NCBI RefSeq assembly: GCF_001563285.1
Contig: NZ_CP005188.1
Span: 67,501 to 131,500 of the forward strand
DNA: 64,000 nucleotides
From: Sphingobium sp. MI1205
GTDB taxonomy: Bacteria > Pseudomonadota > Alphaproteobacteria > Sphingomonadales > Sphingomonadaceae
Direction of reading: 5' to 3'
Positions 48,562-57,762 of the stretch are shown one piece after another. The notes under the pieces were generated by a model. That model had not been told where the DNA came from. It saw only the letters and a program-made list of their open reading frames with translations, and searched no databases. Made by a program: the position numbers and the translations under genes. Within the stretch, counting starts at the first letter, position 1, and the number at the start of each line of letters is the position of its first letter.

Positions 48562-49380
48562 TCAGTCCCGCAGCCGCTCCAGCGCTTTGCCCACGGCCAA
48601 TATGCCTTCCGGCGCAACGGCAAAGCCCATATGGGTGCAATCGACTTCTATCGCCCGGTCGCGCTCTCCTGCGCGTCCCATGGCGCATGCGGGCAGGATG
48701 ACGCCGTCGCGGCGTGACCAAAGCGCGATAGTCGGCACTGGCGGCTTCATTTCGCGGTTGCAGGCGAAGGGTGGGCAATCGACCGGATGGCCCGCTACCA
48801 ACTGATAGAGCCGCCACGCATGATTGGCGCGCACATCACCGGAAAAGGGCGTCCCCATGGTGACGACGCCACCGACCTTGTTGCTCGCGATTTTGGCATA
48901 TTCTCTCGCGAACAGGCCGCCCAGGCTCCAACCGACCAAGGTCACTGGCTTGCCGCTGCCGCGCCGGATTTCATCCACGCGCCGGTCGATCTTTTCAAGG
49001 CTGTCGGCACGAGGCCCCAGATTGCGGCCCATTCCCCAACCATGCGCTTCAAAGCCCGCCGCCTGCAATATAGCGCGCAAAGGCTCCATCCGCTGTTCCG
49101 ACGCCAGAAGACCGGGGATCAGAAGAACTTGCCGGCCATCACCCCGAATCGCTCTCGCCAGCGAAACGGCCTGCGCCCGGCTGCGCGCCAGGTCGAAGGG
49201 CATGGAGGCATTGGCCAACAAATGCTTCACCGGCGGCAGTTCAGGCGCGCGTGGCCCGGCGGCTAGGCGTCCTTTCCAGAAGCTGGTGATCGAATCGGCA
49301 TATGGCGGCACGAGAAATAAGTCTCCCTGGCCCGATGGGCGAAAGATGACATTCTCATGACAAATGCTCAACGCGTCCAA
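48562..49380 (-). CDS. Alpha/beta hydrolase (triacylglycerol-lipase-like esterase)
   Basis: 272 aa, cytoplasmic by sequence. Nucleophile Ser in VGWSLGGLFAREYAK (GxSxG), early VLLIPGLLASEQRMEPLRAI with the oxyanion region, and a probable base His in VDCTHMGFAVAPEG. Core fold of PGAP1/LipA-type hydrolases. The first 75 residues are a variable extension. Substrate unknown. Convergent with gltX, 35 nt apart. Confidence 0.75.
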   Translation of the reverse strand: MDALSICHENVIFRPSGQGDLFLVPPYADSITSFWKGRLAAGPRAPELPPVKHLLANASMPFDLARSRAQAVSLARAIRGDGRQVLLIPGLLASEQRMEPLRAILQAAGFEAHGWGMGRNLGPRADSLEKIDRRVDEIRRGSGKPVTLVGWSLGGLFAREYAKIASNKVGGVVTMGTPFSGDVRANHAWRLYQLVAGHPVDCPPFACNREMKPPVPTIALWSRRDGVILPACAMGRAGERDRAIEVDCTHMGFAVAPEGILAVGKALERLRD

Positions 49381-49425
49381 TGGTTTCGCTCATCTGAGCC
49401 AACCATTGGTCGATTATGACAGTTT

Positions 49426-50313
49426 TCAGGGCGCCAGTGGGGACGTCTGGCTTACAGCCGCACCATCGACAGCGCGCAACTGACGCGGTTCCAGGATCGC
49501 GGCCGTCTCGATAAGGTCAAGCGCGCGGCGCGCCTCCAGATAGCGGCGGGCATATTGCATCCATCGGTCCGCGGCTGCGCGCCCCGGCATTTGCTCGACT
49601 TCGGTCAGCGCTGCGCTCACCCGGCCTCCATCGATGTATCGGAGCGCGCGATCCATCGCCAGCTGCGGTCTGGGTGAAGGCGTCGATGCGCGGCGAATCG
49701 TCAGTAGCTCGCGCGCTTCATGTTCAAATGCCTCCCACCAGCTTGTCTGCGGCCCGGGGGTCGTCAACTGGTCGGCGATGTTGGCAAGTCCGCCCCGCAG
49801 GTCGGCCAGCGTCACGGGTTCCCTTGCCGCATTGATGATCGTTGCGACCGCACGCGGCTGTGCCTGGCCAAAACGCAGCCGCAATTGCCCCTCGACATAG
49901 CCGAGCGGCGCGCCGCTATCGAGCGCGCGGCGCGCGGCGAACGCCACCAGCAGGCTTTCCGCCCGTGCGGCATTGCCAGACGCTGCCTGCGCTTCCACGG
50001 TGATGCGGTTAAGCCTTTGCTCCAGCTGAACTACGCGGTCATCCAGCATCTTGGCCGTGTCGGTAGCCAACGGCCTCATGGCGACGCCAGGCCGCAAATA
50101 AGGATCGGCCGTTACAACGGACTGCCGCGCATCGCGGCTCCACCGTCCCTGCACATAGGGCACCGCCAATACCGTCAGCACGACACCGATAGCAAAAGCG
50201 AGCAGGAGCAGGGCGGGCATCAGCCATGGGCTTCGTCCACGGGGGGATGCAGGCGGCATTGCCGTGACGCCTGTCGCGCCGCCTTCTTCGCTCATCGGAG
50301 ACTTTTCTTCCAT
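49426..50313 (-). CDS. Mitofilin/Mic60-like inner-membrane protein (COG4223)
   Basis: 295 aa. Short cytoplasmic N-terminus, one membrane segment (LMPALLLLAFAIGVVLTVLA, about 31-50), then a periplasmic coiled coil (DDRVVQLEQRLNRITVEAQA) and a helical C-terminal part. That part ends with an acid/basic pattern typical of the mitofilin domain (ELLTIRR, then RALRYIDGGRVSAALTEVEQ, then YARRYLEARRALDL). In alphaproteobacteria Mic60 is encoded with hemC and hemD; the same order holds here. Mic60 shapes inner-membrane folds and contacts the outer membrane. The protein is short for the family. Domain identity is by pattern, not by a search. Confidence 0.65.
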   Translation of the reverse strand: MEEKSPMSEEGGATGVTAMPPASPRGRSPWLMPALLLLAFAIGVVLTVLAVPYVQGRWSRDARQSVVTADPYLRPGVAMRPLATDTAKMLDDRVVQLEQRLNRITVEAQAASGNAARAESLLVAFAARRALDSGAPLGYVEGQLRLRFGQAQPRAVATIINAAREPVTLADLRGGLANIADQLTTPGPQTSWWEAFEHEARELLTIRRASTPSPRPQLAMDRALRYIDGGRVSAALTEVEQMPGRAAADRWMQYARRYLEARRALDLIETAAILEPRQLRAVDGAAVSQTSPLAP

Positions 50314-50322
50314 CTTGGCGGA

Positions 50323-50991
50323 TCATTCGCACAATCGGACGGCGAGGGCCAGCATCCTCTCATCATCGGGCCGGTCGGGCGCTTTGTCGCTCGCCCATCC
50401 CTGCCCGCAGGCTGCGAGCGCAGCCGGGCTGATGGCGATGATGTGCAGGTCTCGCCGCTGTAGCGGATCGATGAGGGCGGCCAGCCTGCGCCCGGCCCGT
50501 GGCGAATGGACCAGCAGCACCGCGCCAGGTTCGAGAAGCGCATGCAACCCAGCCTCCGCCTTTTCGCCGATCGTGTATACCGGCACCCGCTGAATGCTGA
50601 GGGGGCCTTGCGCGATCGGCGTTACGGTCGTGCCGCCCAGATGCAGCAGGCGGCGGTGTCCGTCCGCCGCGATCCGGGTAGCAATGGCGCTGCCATCCAG
50701 ATCGCCATGCACGATGTTTTGAAAACCCGCTTCCGCCATCGCCCGCGCCGTGGCGCTTCCCACCGCATAGGCAGGCAGGCCGTGATAGCGGGCGAGTTGC
50801 GCGCCTCCCAGCCTCGCTGCCTGTGCGCTGGTCATCAACAGCGCGTCGAAGTCCTCGCGCAGGGGTGCTTCCCAGTCGATCGGATGCGCCTCGAACAGAG
50901 GACAGAGGCGGGGAAGCAGGCCCAGCCGCCTTGCACGCGCCGCGCTTTCGCTCGCCCCCGGCTCGGGTCTCAGGATGATGACTGGCCTCAC
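50323..50991 (-). CDS. hemD: Uroporphyrinogen-III synthase
   Basis: 222 aa. Converts hydroxymethylbilane to uroporphyrinogen III with inversion of ring D. HemD sequences are poorly conserved; the start VIILRPEPGASESAARARRL, the middle DALLMTSAQAAR and PAYAVGSATARAMAEAGF, and the late SPRAGRRLAALI support the family. Overlaps hemC at 50988-50991 and precedes the mitofilin-like gene by 10 nt, forming hemC-hemD-mic60-like. Confidence 0.88.
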   Translation of the reverse strand: MRPVIILRPEPGASESAARARRLGLLPRLCPLFEAHPIDWEAPLREDFDALLMTSAQAARLGGAQLARYHGLPAYAVGSATARAMAEAGFQNIVHGDLDGSAIATRIAADGHRRLLHLGGTTVTPIAQGPLSIQRVPVYTIGEKAEAGLHALLEPGAVLLVHSPRAGRRLAALIDPLQRRDLHIIAISPAALAACGQGWASDKAPDRPDDERMLALAVRLCE

Positions 50992-51926
50992 CCCTCGAAC
51001 AGGGCGCGCAGCTCCGCACTGGCGCCATCCAGCAACGCACGCCCCATCGTTTCGGCCGCGCTGGTATCGCCGCGCGCAATCTCGCAGATGTCGCTAACCC
51101 GCTCCTGTCCATCGGCACTCAATATCTCGGCCGACAGGCGGATTTTCCCACCCTCCAGCCGCCCCCACGCCGCAATCGGCGAATGGCAGGTGCCCCCTAA
51201 TCCCTTGAGCACAGCCCGCTCCGCCATCACGCAATCGAACGTGTCGATGTCATTGATTGCCGCCAGCATCGCCAGAATCGGTGCATTGTCGGCCAGCGCC
51301 TCGATCCCCACAGCGCCTTGCGAGGGTGCCGGCAGCATGACGTCGAACGGTATGCCGGTCCCCACGTCGCCCTGACCGAGCCGGTCCAGTCCCGCCGCCG
51401 CCAGCAAGGTGGCATGGACTTCCCCCGCCGCCAGCTTGGCCAGCCGGGTCGCGACATTGCCTCTGAACAGCACCACCTGAGCGTCGGGGCGCAACCGCTT
51501 GACCTGCGCGGCGCGGCGCGGCGAACTTGATCCCACCACTGGATTGGCTGGCAGAGCGGCGAAGCTGTCCGCGCCCACCAGCCGGTCCCGCACATCCGCT
51601 CGCGGCAACATCGCCGCTATCCGGATTTCATGCGGCCTGATGGTTTCCACATCCTTCATGCTATGGACGGCGAAGTCGATCTCGCCAGCCAGCAATGCGC
51701 GATCCAGCTCTTTCGTCCACAGCGCCTTGCCCCCGATCTCGGCAAGCGCGCGGTCCTGGATGCGGTCGCCGCTGGTCTGGACGATCACCGTCTGGATCGC
51801 ATCCCCGTCCCAGCCGTGGCGGGCGCACAGCGCCTCTGCCGTCATGCGCGCCTGGGCAAGGGCAAGGGGTGAACCCCGCGTACCGAGGCGGAGCGGACGA
51901 TCAGGCAGGGAAGAAGGCGTTGTCAT
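50988..51926 (-). CDS. hemC: Hydroxymethylbilane synthase (porphobilinogen deaminase)
   Basis: 312 aa. Polymerises four porphobilinogen units. Start PLRLGTRGSPLALAQARMTA, catalytic Asp region SMKDVETIRP, VGSSSPRRAAQVKRLRPDAQ for acidic-chain binding, and the cofactor-attachment Cys in LGGTCHSPIA (E. coli has EGGCQVPIG, so Gly-Thr replaces Gly-Gly next to it). First gene of the haem operon; divergent from tsaD with 44 nt between. Confidence 0.94.
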   Translation of the reverse strand: MTTPSSLPDRPLRLGTRGSPLALAQARMTAEALCARHGWDGDAIQTVIVQTSGDRIQDRALAEIGGKALWTKELDRALLAGEIDFAVHSMKDVETIRPHEIRIAAMLPRADVRDRLVGADSFAALPANPVVGSSSPRRAAQVKRLRPDAQVVLFRGNVATRLAKLAAGEVHATLLAAAGLDRLGQGDVGTGIPFDVMLPAPSQGAVGIEALADNAPILAMLAAINDIDTFDCVMAERAVLKGLGGTCHSPIAAWGRLEGGKIRLSAEILSADGQERVSDICEIARGDTSAAETMGRALLDGASAELRALFEG

Positions 51927-51970
51927 ATGCCGCTTGCTCTAATGGCCGTGGGCATTAGATGGAAGCAACA

Positions 51971-53005
51971 ATGACGATCATCCTCGGCCTGGAATCGAGC
52001 TGCGACGAAACCGCAGCGGCGCTCGTGACGGCGGAGGGCAAAATACTTGCGCACCGCCTGGCCACGCAGGAGGAAGCACATCGCCCCTATGGCGGGGTCG
52101 TTCCCGAAATCGCCGCCCGCGCCCATGTGGAGGCGCTTGCTCCCTTGGTCGAAGCGGCGCTGGCCGACGCCAATCTGACGCTGGATCAGGTCGATGTCAT
52201 TGCTGCCACGGCGGGTCCGGGGCTGATCGGCGGCGTGATGGTCGGCTTGGTCACGGGCAAGGCCTTGGCCCATGCCGCCAACAAGCCGCTAATTGCCGTC
52301 AATCATCTTGAAGGACATGCGCTGTCGCCGCGCCTGGCTGATCCAACGCTGCAATTTCCTTATCTGCTGCTGCTGGTTTCCGGCGGCCATTGCCAGCTGC
52401 TGCACGTTCGTGGCCCCGGCGACTACGCCCGCCTCGCCACCACCATCGACGACGCCTCCGGTGAGGCGTTTGACAAGACGGCGAAGCTGCTCGGCCTTGG
52501 CTATCCCGGTGGACCGGCGGTGGAACAGGCGGCGGCGAAGGGGAATGCAAAGGCGGTGCCTTTGCCCCGGCCTCTGGTGGGCACAGCGGAACCCCATTTT
52601 TCCTTCGCGGGGCTCAAGAGTGCCGTCATGCGTGCGGCGCAGTCCGGCCAATATTCGACCGAAGATATCGCCGCCAGCTTCCAGCAGGCCGTCATCGACT
52701 GCCTGGTCGACCGCACGGAAAAGCAGCTATCCAGCCATCAGGGAGTGACGGCGCTGGTCGTCGCTGGCGGCGTGGCCGCGAACCAGTCCATCCGAGCCGC
52801 GCTTCAGTCGCTGGCCGCGAAATATGACCTGCCCTTCGTAGCGCCGCCGCTCTGGCTTTGCACCGACAATGCGGCCATGATCGCCTGGGCGGGGGCGGAG
52901 CGATATGCGGCGGGATTGGTGGACGATCTGACTGTCCCGGCCCGGCCGCGCTGGCCGCTCGATCCGGACGCGGAAAAGGCGCGCGGCGCCGGGGTCAAGG
53001 CATGA
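51971..53005 (+). CDS. tsaD: tRNA N6-adenosine threonylcarbamoyltransferase
   Basis: Catalytic subunit of the t6A37 machinery. About 344 aa from ATG 51971 ([19 protein letters not shown]); a second start at 51959 adds four residues. Metal/ASKHA motifs: [32 protein letters not shown] (two His), SGGHCQLL and the late [15 protein letters not shown]. Universal gene; partners TsaB, TsaC and TsaE are not in the window. gpsA follows 14 nt later. Confidence 0.95.
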   Translation: MTIILGLESSCDETAAALVTAEGKILAHRLATQEEAHRPYGGVVPEIAARAHVEALAPLVEAALADANLTLDQVDVIAATAGPGLIGGVMVGLVTGKALAHAANKPLIAVNHLEGHALSPRLADPTLQFPYLLLLVSGGHCQLLHVRGPGDYARLATTIDDASGEAFDKTAKLLGLGYPGGPAVEQAAAKGNAKAVPLPRPLVGTAEPHFSFAGLKSAVMRAAQSGQYSTEDIAASFQQAVIDCLVDRTEKQLSSHQGVTALVVAGGVAANQSIRAALQSLAAKYDLPFVAPPLWLCTDNAAMIAWAGAERYAAGLVDDLTVPARPRWPLDPDAEKARGAGVKA

Positions 53006-53018
53006 AGAGTGTAAAGGC

Positions 53019-53990
53019 ATGAAGGCGGGCGTTATCGGAGCTGGCGCATGGGGAACCGCGCTGGCGCAAACCCTTTCGTCACAGGGCGACGATGTCCTCC
53101 TGTGGGCGCTCGAACCCGAAGTGGTGGACGCGATCAATCGCGATCGCCTCAACCCGCTCTATCTTCCCGGCATCCCGCTAAGCCCTGCGGTCCGCGCCAC
53201 CGGCGACATGGCGGAAATGGCAGATCGCGACCTGCTGCTGATCGTCAGCCCCGCCCAGCATCTGCGGGCTGTCGTGGCGGGTCTCCCCTCGGGCCTTCCG
53301 CTCATCCTGTGCTCAAAGGGGATCGAGGCCGGGACAAGCCTGCTGATGTCGGAAGTGGCGCAGCAGGCCCAGCCAAAATCCCCCATCGCGGTCCTTTCAG
53401 GCCCAACTTTCGCGCATGAAGTGGCCAGGGGCTTGCCGACTGCCATCACCCTGGCCTGCGCAGACGCTGACCTTGGACGCCAGATCGCCGCGCGCATCGC
53501 CCGGCCTGCCTTCCGCCCCTATCTGTCCGACGATGTGGTCGGCGCGGAAATTGGCGGCGCGGTGAAGAATGTCCTGGCGATTGCCTGCGGTGTCGCGGAG
53601 GGCGCAGGCCTTGGCCTCAACGCCCGCGCCTCGCTCATCAGCCGGGGCTTTGCCGAAATGACGCGCTTTGGTCTTGCGCGGGGAGCGCGCGCTGAAACGC
53701 TGTCGGGGCTTTCGGGCCTTGGCGACCTCGTTCTTACCTGCTCCTCGACCAATTCTCGCAACTTCTCGCTCGGCAAGGGGCTGGGGGAGGGGCGTCCGGC
53801 CGCCGAACTGCTCGCCAACCGCCGCACCGTGGCCGAAGGCGCTTTCACCGCACCGGTCCTGCGTGACGCGGCGCGCGCCGCCATGGTTGAAATGCCAGTG
53901 GTCGAAGCGGTCTGCGCCCTGCTCGAAGATGCAGCGCCGCTTGGTCAGGTCATCGACGCTCTGCTCGCCCGCCCGTTACGGCCGGAATAA
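53019..53990 (+). CDS. gpsA: Glycerol-3-phosphate dehydrogenase [NAD(P)+]
   Basis: 323 aa. Reduces dihydroxyacetone phosphate to sn-glycerol-3-phosphate for phospholipid synthesis. GAGAWGTALAQTLSSQGDDV is the nucleotide-binding start. Catalytic Lys in GGAVKNVLAIACGVAEG. GLSGLGDLVLTCSSTNSRNF is the C-terminal GpsA signature. Immediately after tsaD, a common order, and before a flippase gene. Confidence 0.95.
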   Translation: MKAGVIGAGAWGTALAQTLSSQGDDVLLWALEPEVVDAINRDRLNPLYLPGIPLSPAVRATGDMAEMADRDLLLIVSPAQHLRAVVAGLPSGLPLILCSKGIEAGTSLLMSEVAQQAQPKSPIAVLSGPTFAHEVARGLPTAITLACADADLGRQIAARIARPAFRPYLSDDVVGAEIGGAVKNVLAIACGVAEGAGLGLNARASLISRGFAEMTRFGLARGARAETLSGLSGLGDLVLTCSSTNSRNFSLGKGLGEGRPAAELLANRRTVAEGAFTAPVLRDAARAAMVEMPVVEAVCALLEDAAPLGQVIDALLARPLRPE

Positions 53991-54036
53991 TTCCGTCGCC
54001 CTTGCATCCTTTATTGTTTACCATTCGGCACGAAAG

Positions 54037-55563
54037 ATGATGCGACAGGGGGACCCAAATATTTTGCCGGCTGAGCAGGCTTCCTCCTCGCAACAGGACG
54101 ATATTGCAGCCCTGGCCAAGGGCGGTCGGACCAATGTGTTTGGTTTCCTCCTGCGCCTTGCCGCGCGACTGCCGTTCCTGTTCATCGCCGGCCGCTGGTA
54201 TGGGGCGGACGCGCTGGGCCGCTTCGCCTACGCCGTGCTGGTGGTGGAGTTCGTTGCACAACTGGCGACATTAGGGCTGAAGCGCGGCCTTGCGGGCGCG
54301 CTGTCGCAGACCGAACGTCCGCACAATCATGTCGTCACCGACGCGATGCTGGTCACCATGATAGCCGCGCTTTTCGGCAGCGTCCTGCTGGTCGCTTTTC
54401 CGCAGGCGATGTTTCCCAACAGCGGCATCAACGGCCTTGATCGACTGCTCGCGCTGATCGTCATCGCGGTGGCTGGGTCCGATGTGGCGCTGGCTGCCTG
54501 CGCCTACCGTTTCGACATCGGCGCGACGGTCCGTGCGCGGTCGATCATAGAGCCCTGGGCGATCAGCATCGGCGCCTTTGCCTTTTCATTTTATTCGACA
54601 CGGGACGGGCTCATCTTGTCCTATGTCCTGTCGATGGTCGCGGCCCTCATTGCCTCGATCATTCCGATGACCCGCCACTATGGCATACCCTATGGCTGGC
54701 GGCCCGACGGCGGCAGGCTCTGGCGTCTTGCCCGCCGCAACCTGCCGCTCGCCGCAGCCGATGGCGTTGAATGGGGGTCGCGCCGGTTGGACCTCGCTAT
54801 TCTGGGCCTGTTCGTCAGCCCGGCGGTTGTGGGCATCTATTATGTCGCGCAGCAGGTCGCCTCCCTGCCGCAAAAGCTCAAGACCAGCTTTGACCCTATC
54901 CTTGGCCCTGTCATCACGCGCAACCTGGCGGAAGGCAATCTGACGGCGATTGCTAAGCAGGTCAGCCAGGTCGGCTTTTGGATCATCGCCGCGCAAGCGG
55001 GCATCGCCCTCGCGCTCGGCATCCCCGGCGAAGCGGTCATGGGCTTGGTCGGCCCGCATTTCGTGGGCGGCACCGGCGCACTCGCCTTCCTGTTGCTGGC
55101 CGAAGTCGTCGCCGCCACGGCGGTCGTCAGCGAATCCGCGCTGGTCTACATCGCACGCCATCGCAATCTCATGATCTCGCTGTGCATGATCGGTCTGCAG
55201 GCGGCGCTCAGTTTCGGGCTCATCCTGCTGGCGCGGCGCTTCGGCCTGTCGCCAATGGCGATTGCGGCGGCCCCCGCGCTGGCGCTCAGCATCGCGCTGG
55301 GCGCGGGCGCGCTGGTCAAGGCGCGGCTTCTTTCGCATCTGCTGGGCGCGAAGGTGAATGCCTGGCGCTGGCCGCTGCTCAGCGCTTGTGGCGTTGCCTG
55401 TATCGTTGGAGCGGCCTTCGTCGCCTTGCCGCGCGAATATGAATGGGTCGAACTGGTCTTCGGCGTCGCCACGATCCTTGGCGTCTATGGCTTCGTCATC
55501 TGGCGCTGGGGCTTCGGCCCGGAAGACCGCGCCCTATTCAGGCGGCAGAAGGCAGCCGCCTGA
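54037..55563 (+). CDS. Polysaccharide flippase (MOP superfamily)
   Basis: About 508 aa from ATG 54037 (a second ATG at 54040); the longer open frame runs out-of-frame through gpsA and is not used. About 12-14 hydrophobic segments in the Wzx/MurJ-like pattern, with charged loops (RRNLPLAAADGVEWGSRRLD). It probably flips a lipid-linked sugar across the inner membrane, but the substrate is unknown. 47 nt after gpsA, same strand. Confidence 0.8.
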   Translation: MMRQGDPNILPAEQASSSQQDDIAALAKGGRTNVFGFLLRLAARLPFLFIAGRWYGADALGRFAYAVLVVEFVAQLATLGLKRGLAGALSQTERPHNHVVTDAMLVTMIAALFGSVLLVAFPQAMFPNSGINGLDRLLALIVIAVAGSDVALAACAYRFDIGATVRARSIIEPWAISIGAFAFSFYSTRDGLILSYVLSMVAALIASIIPMTRHYGIPYGWRPDGGRLWRLARRNLPLAAADGVEWGSRRLDLAILGLFVSPAVVGIYYVAQQVASLPQKLKTSFDPILGPVITRNLAEGNLTAIAKQVSQVGFWIIAAQAGIALALGIPGEAVMGLVGPHFVGGTGALAFLLLAEVVAATAVVSESALVYIARHRNLMISLCMIGLQAALSFGLILLARRFGLSPMAIAAAPALALSIALGAGALVKARLLSHLLGAKVNAWRWPLLSACGVACIVGAAFVALPREYEWVELVFGVATILGVYGFVIWRWGFGPEDRALFRRQKAAA

Positions 55564-55610
55564 ACAAAGTCGTTGCCGCGACTTCGCCCAGGACGAGCGA
55601 ACGCAATGGA

Positions 55611-56612
55611 TCAGCCGAACAATTTCGCCCGGAGCGCCTGGAGATCCTGCTCAGGCCGTGCGCCCCAATGCGAAATCACCTCGGCGGCTGCGACTGCCCC
55701 CAGTTCCAGACAGTGATGCACGTCCAGCCCTTCGAGATGTCCGGCCAGGAACCCGGCGGCGAACAGGTCGCCCGCACCGGTCGTATCGACGATCTGCGAG
55801 ACCGGGGCTGCGGTCACTTCATAGCGAAGGCCATCCACCACCGCGATCGCGCCCTTTTCGCTGCGCGTCGATACCAGCACCGGCACTTTGCCCGTGAAGG
55901 TCGCCACCGCCCGATCAAAATTATCGACCTGCGCCAGCGCCTGGATCTCATGCTCATTGGAAAAGAGGATGTCGATCTGCCCCTGTTCGATCAGCTCGAG
56001 GAAATCGGCCCGGTGCCGCTCGATCACGAACCCATCCGACAGGGTGAAGGCGACTTTGCGGCCAGCCCCGCGTGCCGCGTCGATAGCGGCGCGCATCGCC
56101 GCGCGCGGCTGTTCTGGATCCCATAGATAGCCTTCCAGATAAAGGATGGCCGCTGACCGGATCAGGTCCAGATCCAGCGCGGATTCGGGAAGGAACTGCG
56201 ACGCACCAAGGAATGTGTTCATCGTCCGCTGCGCGTCGGGCGTCACCAGGATCAGGCAGCGCGCGGTCGGTATGTCCCCCTTCGCCGCTGGCGTATCATA
56301 TCGAATGCCCAGCGCCCGCACATCATGGGCGAATACCTGGCCCAGCTGATCGTCGCACACCTGGCCGATAAAGCCACAACGCTTGCCCAGGGCAGCCAGC
56401 CCGGCAAGCGTGTTGGCTGCCGATCCCCCGCTGACCTCCTTGCCAGCGGCCATGTCGGCATAGAGGCTTTCGGCGGTCTCGGCGTCGATCAACTGCATGC
56501 CGCCCTTGGTCAGCGCATGTTCGGCCAGAAACGCATCATCGCTCGGCGCGAGTACATCGACGATGGCGTTGCCGATCGCGACAACATCTAGCGAGGGGGC
56601 AGCAGCGGTCAC
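55611..56612 (-). CDS. PfkB-family carbohydrate/adenosine kinase
   Basis: 333 aa ribokinase-like fold. Sugar-binding start VAIGNAIVDVLAPSDDAFLA, lid region MQLIDAETAESLYADM, GGSAANTLAGLAALGKRCGF and the ATP/catalytic motif QIVDTTGAGDLFAAGFLAGH with the base Asp. Alphaproteobacterial sequences like this are annotated as adenosine kinases or as sugar kinases; the substrate is not certain from sequence. Convergent with the flippase. Confidence 0.85.
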   Translation of the reverse strand: MTAAAPSLDVVAIGNAIVDVLAPSDDAFLAEHALTKGGMQLIDAETAESLYADMAAGKEVSGGSAANTLAGLAALGKRCGFIGQVCDDQLGQVFAHDVRALGIRYDTPAAKGDIPTARCLILVTPDAQRTMNTFLGASQFLPESALDLDLIRSAAILYLEGYLWDPEQPRAAMRAAIDAARGAGRKVAFTLSDGFVIERHRADFLELIEQGQIDILFSNEHEIQALAQVDNFDRAVATFTGKVPVLVSTRSEKGAIAVVDGLRYEVTAAPVSQIVDTTGAGDLFAAGFLAGHLEGLDVHHCLELGAVAAAEVISHWGARPEQDLQALRAKLFG

Positions 56613-56728
56613 GCAATATCCTTCGATTGAAGAAAAGGTCAGGAAATCGCGCCGTGTCTACCGATCCGCATCGTCCCGCGCAACGGCGCTGATTGACGCG
56701 GCCATCCGGGCGCGGGATAGCAACCTCC

Positions 56729-57397
56729 ATGGTGATCACAGCCGCCCTTCGCGCCTTTCCAGCGATCTTCCATCCCGCCGCCCTGCGCCTGTTGGGTAAG
56801 ACATTGCTGCTGACGCTGCTGATTTTCGCCATGGCGGGGCTTGGCCTCTGGACGGCCGTGCATGGCGTTCGCGTTTATTTCGGCTGGGGCGGAGGCGGTT
56901 TCGCAGAAGCGGCGGCCACGGTTATCGGCGTGGTTGCGTTCGCCTGGCTGCTCTTTCGCGCCATCGCCATGGCGGCCATGAACCTGTTTGCCGACGACAT
57001 CATCGTCGCGGTTGAAAGGGCCAGCTATCCCGACGCAGCGGCAACCGCGCATTCCCTGGGCCTGAGACCCAGCGCGCGGCTTGCGCTTGCATCGGTCGTC
57101 CGCACGCTTGGCTGGAACCTGCTCGCCCTGCCAGCCTATCTGCTCTTGTTCGTGACCGGCGTCGGCACCGTCGGGCTGTTCCTGGCGCTCAATGCCTATC
57201 TCTTTGGCCGCGATCTTGCCGACATGGTGGAGCCGCGCCACGCCGGGTTGCCGCCGATAGCTCCCCTCCGCCGGTGGCTCATGGGCCTCGCCTCGACGCT
57301 TCTGTTCCTGGTACCGTTCATCAACCTGCTTGCACCGATCTGGAGCGCGGCTATGGCGGTGCACATGCTACACGGCGCCAAAAGCAAGTCGCGATGA
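56729..57397 (+). CDS. EI24/CysZ-like membrane protein
   Basis: About 222 aa with hydrophobic segments and the EI24 (PF07264) outline: start MVITAALRAFPAIFHPAALR, FPDA-type region AASYPDAAAT-like segment, LPAYLLLFVTGVGTVGLFLA and RDLADMVEPRHAG. CysZ itself is a sulfate transporter; whether this protein transports sulfate is uncertain. ATG at 56729 is chosen within the ORF from 56693. The lipoprotein gene that follows overlaps its stop (ATGA). Confidence 0.75.
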   Translation: MVITAALRAFPAIFHPAALRLLGKTLLLTLLIFAMAGLGLWTAVHGVRVYFGWGGGGFAEAAATVIGVVAFAWLLFRAIAMAAMNLFADDIIVAVERASYPDAAATAHSLGLRPSARLALASVVRTLGWNLLALPAYLLLFVTGVGTVGLFLALNAYLFGRDLADMVEPRHAGLPPIAPLRRWLMGLASTLLFLVPFINLLAPIWSAAMAVHMLHGAKSKSR

Positions 57398-57762
57398 ACT
57401 CTGTCCGCCTGATCTTCGCACTCGCGCTCTCAGGATCGCTCGCAGCCTGTGGTTCGGTCGTGCCGCCCGCGTCGGTCGGCCGCCCGCCCGCCGGTCCGCC
57501 TGCCAGCGCCTTCATGCGCTCGGGCCCGCTCATGGGAATGGACGCCCGGCGTCTTATCCAGCAGTTCGGTACGCCGCGCCTCGACATCCGCGAAAGCACG
57601 ATGCGCAAGCTTCAGTTCGCTAACGGCCGCTGCGTGCTGGACGCCTATCTATATGCTCCTGGCCGGGGCAAGGAACCGGTCGTCACCCATGTCGATGCCC
57701 GCACGCCTGCTGGGACGGATCTGGATCCCGGCGCCTGCGCCGCTAATTTCCACGCGAAATAG
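57394..57762 (+). CDS. Small lipoprotein of unknown function
   Basis: 122 aa. Lipobox at the end of a short signal peptide: [11 protein letters not shown] (cleavage before Cys at about residue 20). A Pro/Gly-rich stretch follows. The mature part contains [20 protein letters not shown], a SmpA/BamE-like OQFGTP-type motif, and one more Cys pair ([10 protein letters not shown] and DPGACAANF). BamE-like outer-membrane lipoproteins show that motif; homology is suggested, not proven. Overlaps the EI24 stop by 4 nt and queG by 20 nt. Confidence 0.72.
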   Translation: MNSVRLIFALALSGSLAACGSVVPPASVGRPPAGPPASAFMRSGPLMGMDARRLIQQFGTPRLDIRESTMRKLQFANGRCVLDAYLYAPGRGKEPVVTHVDARTPAGTDLDPGACAANFHAK

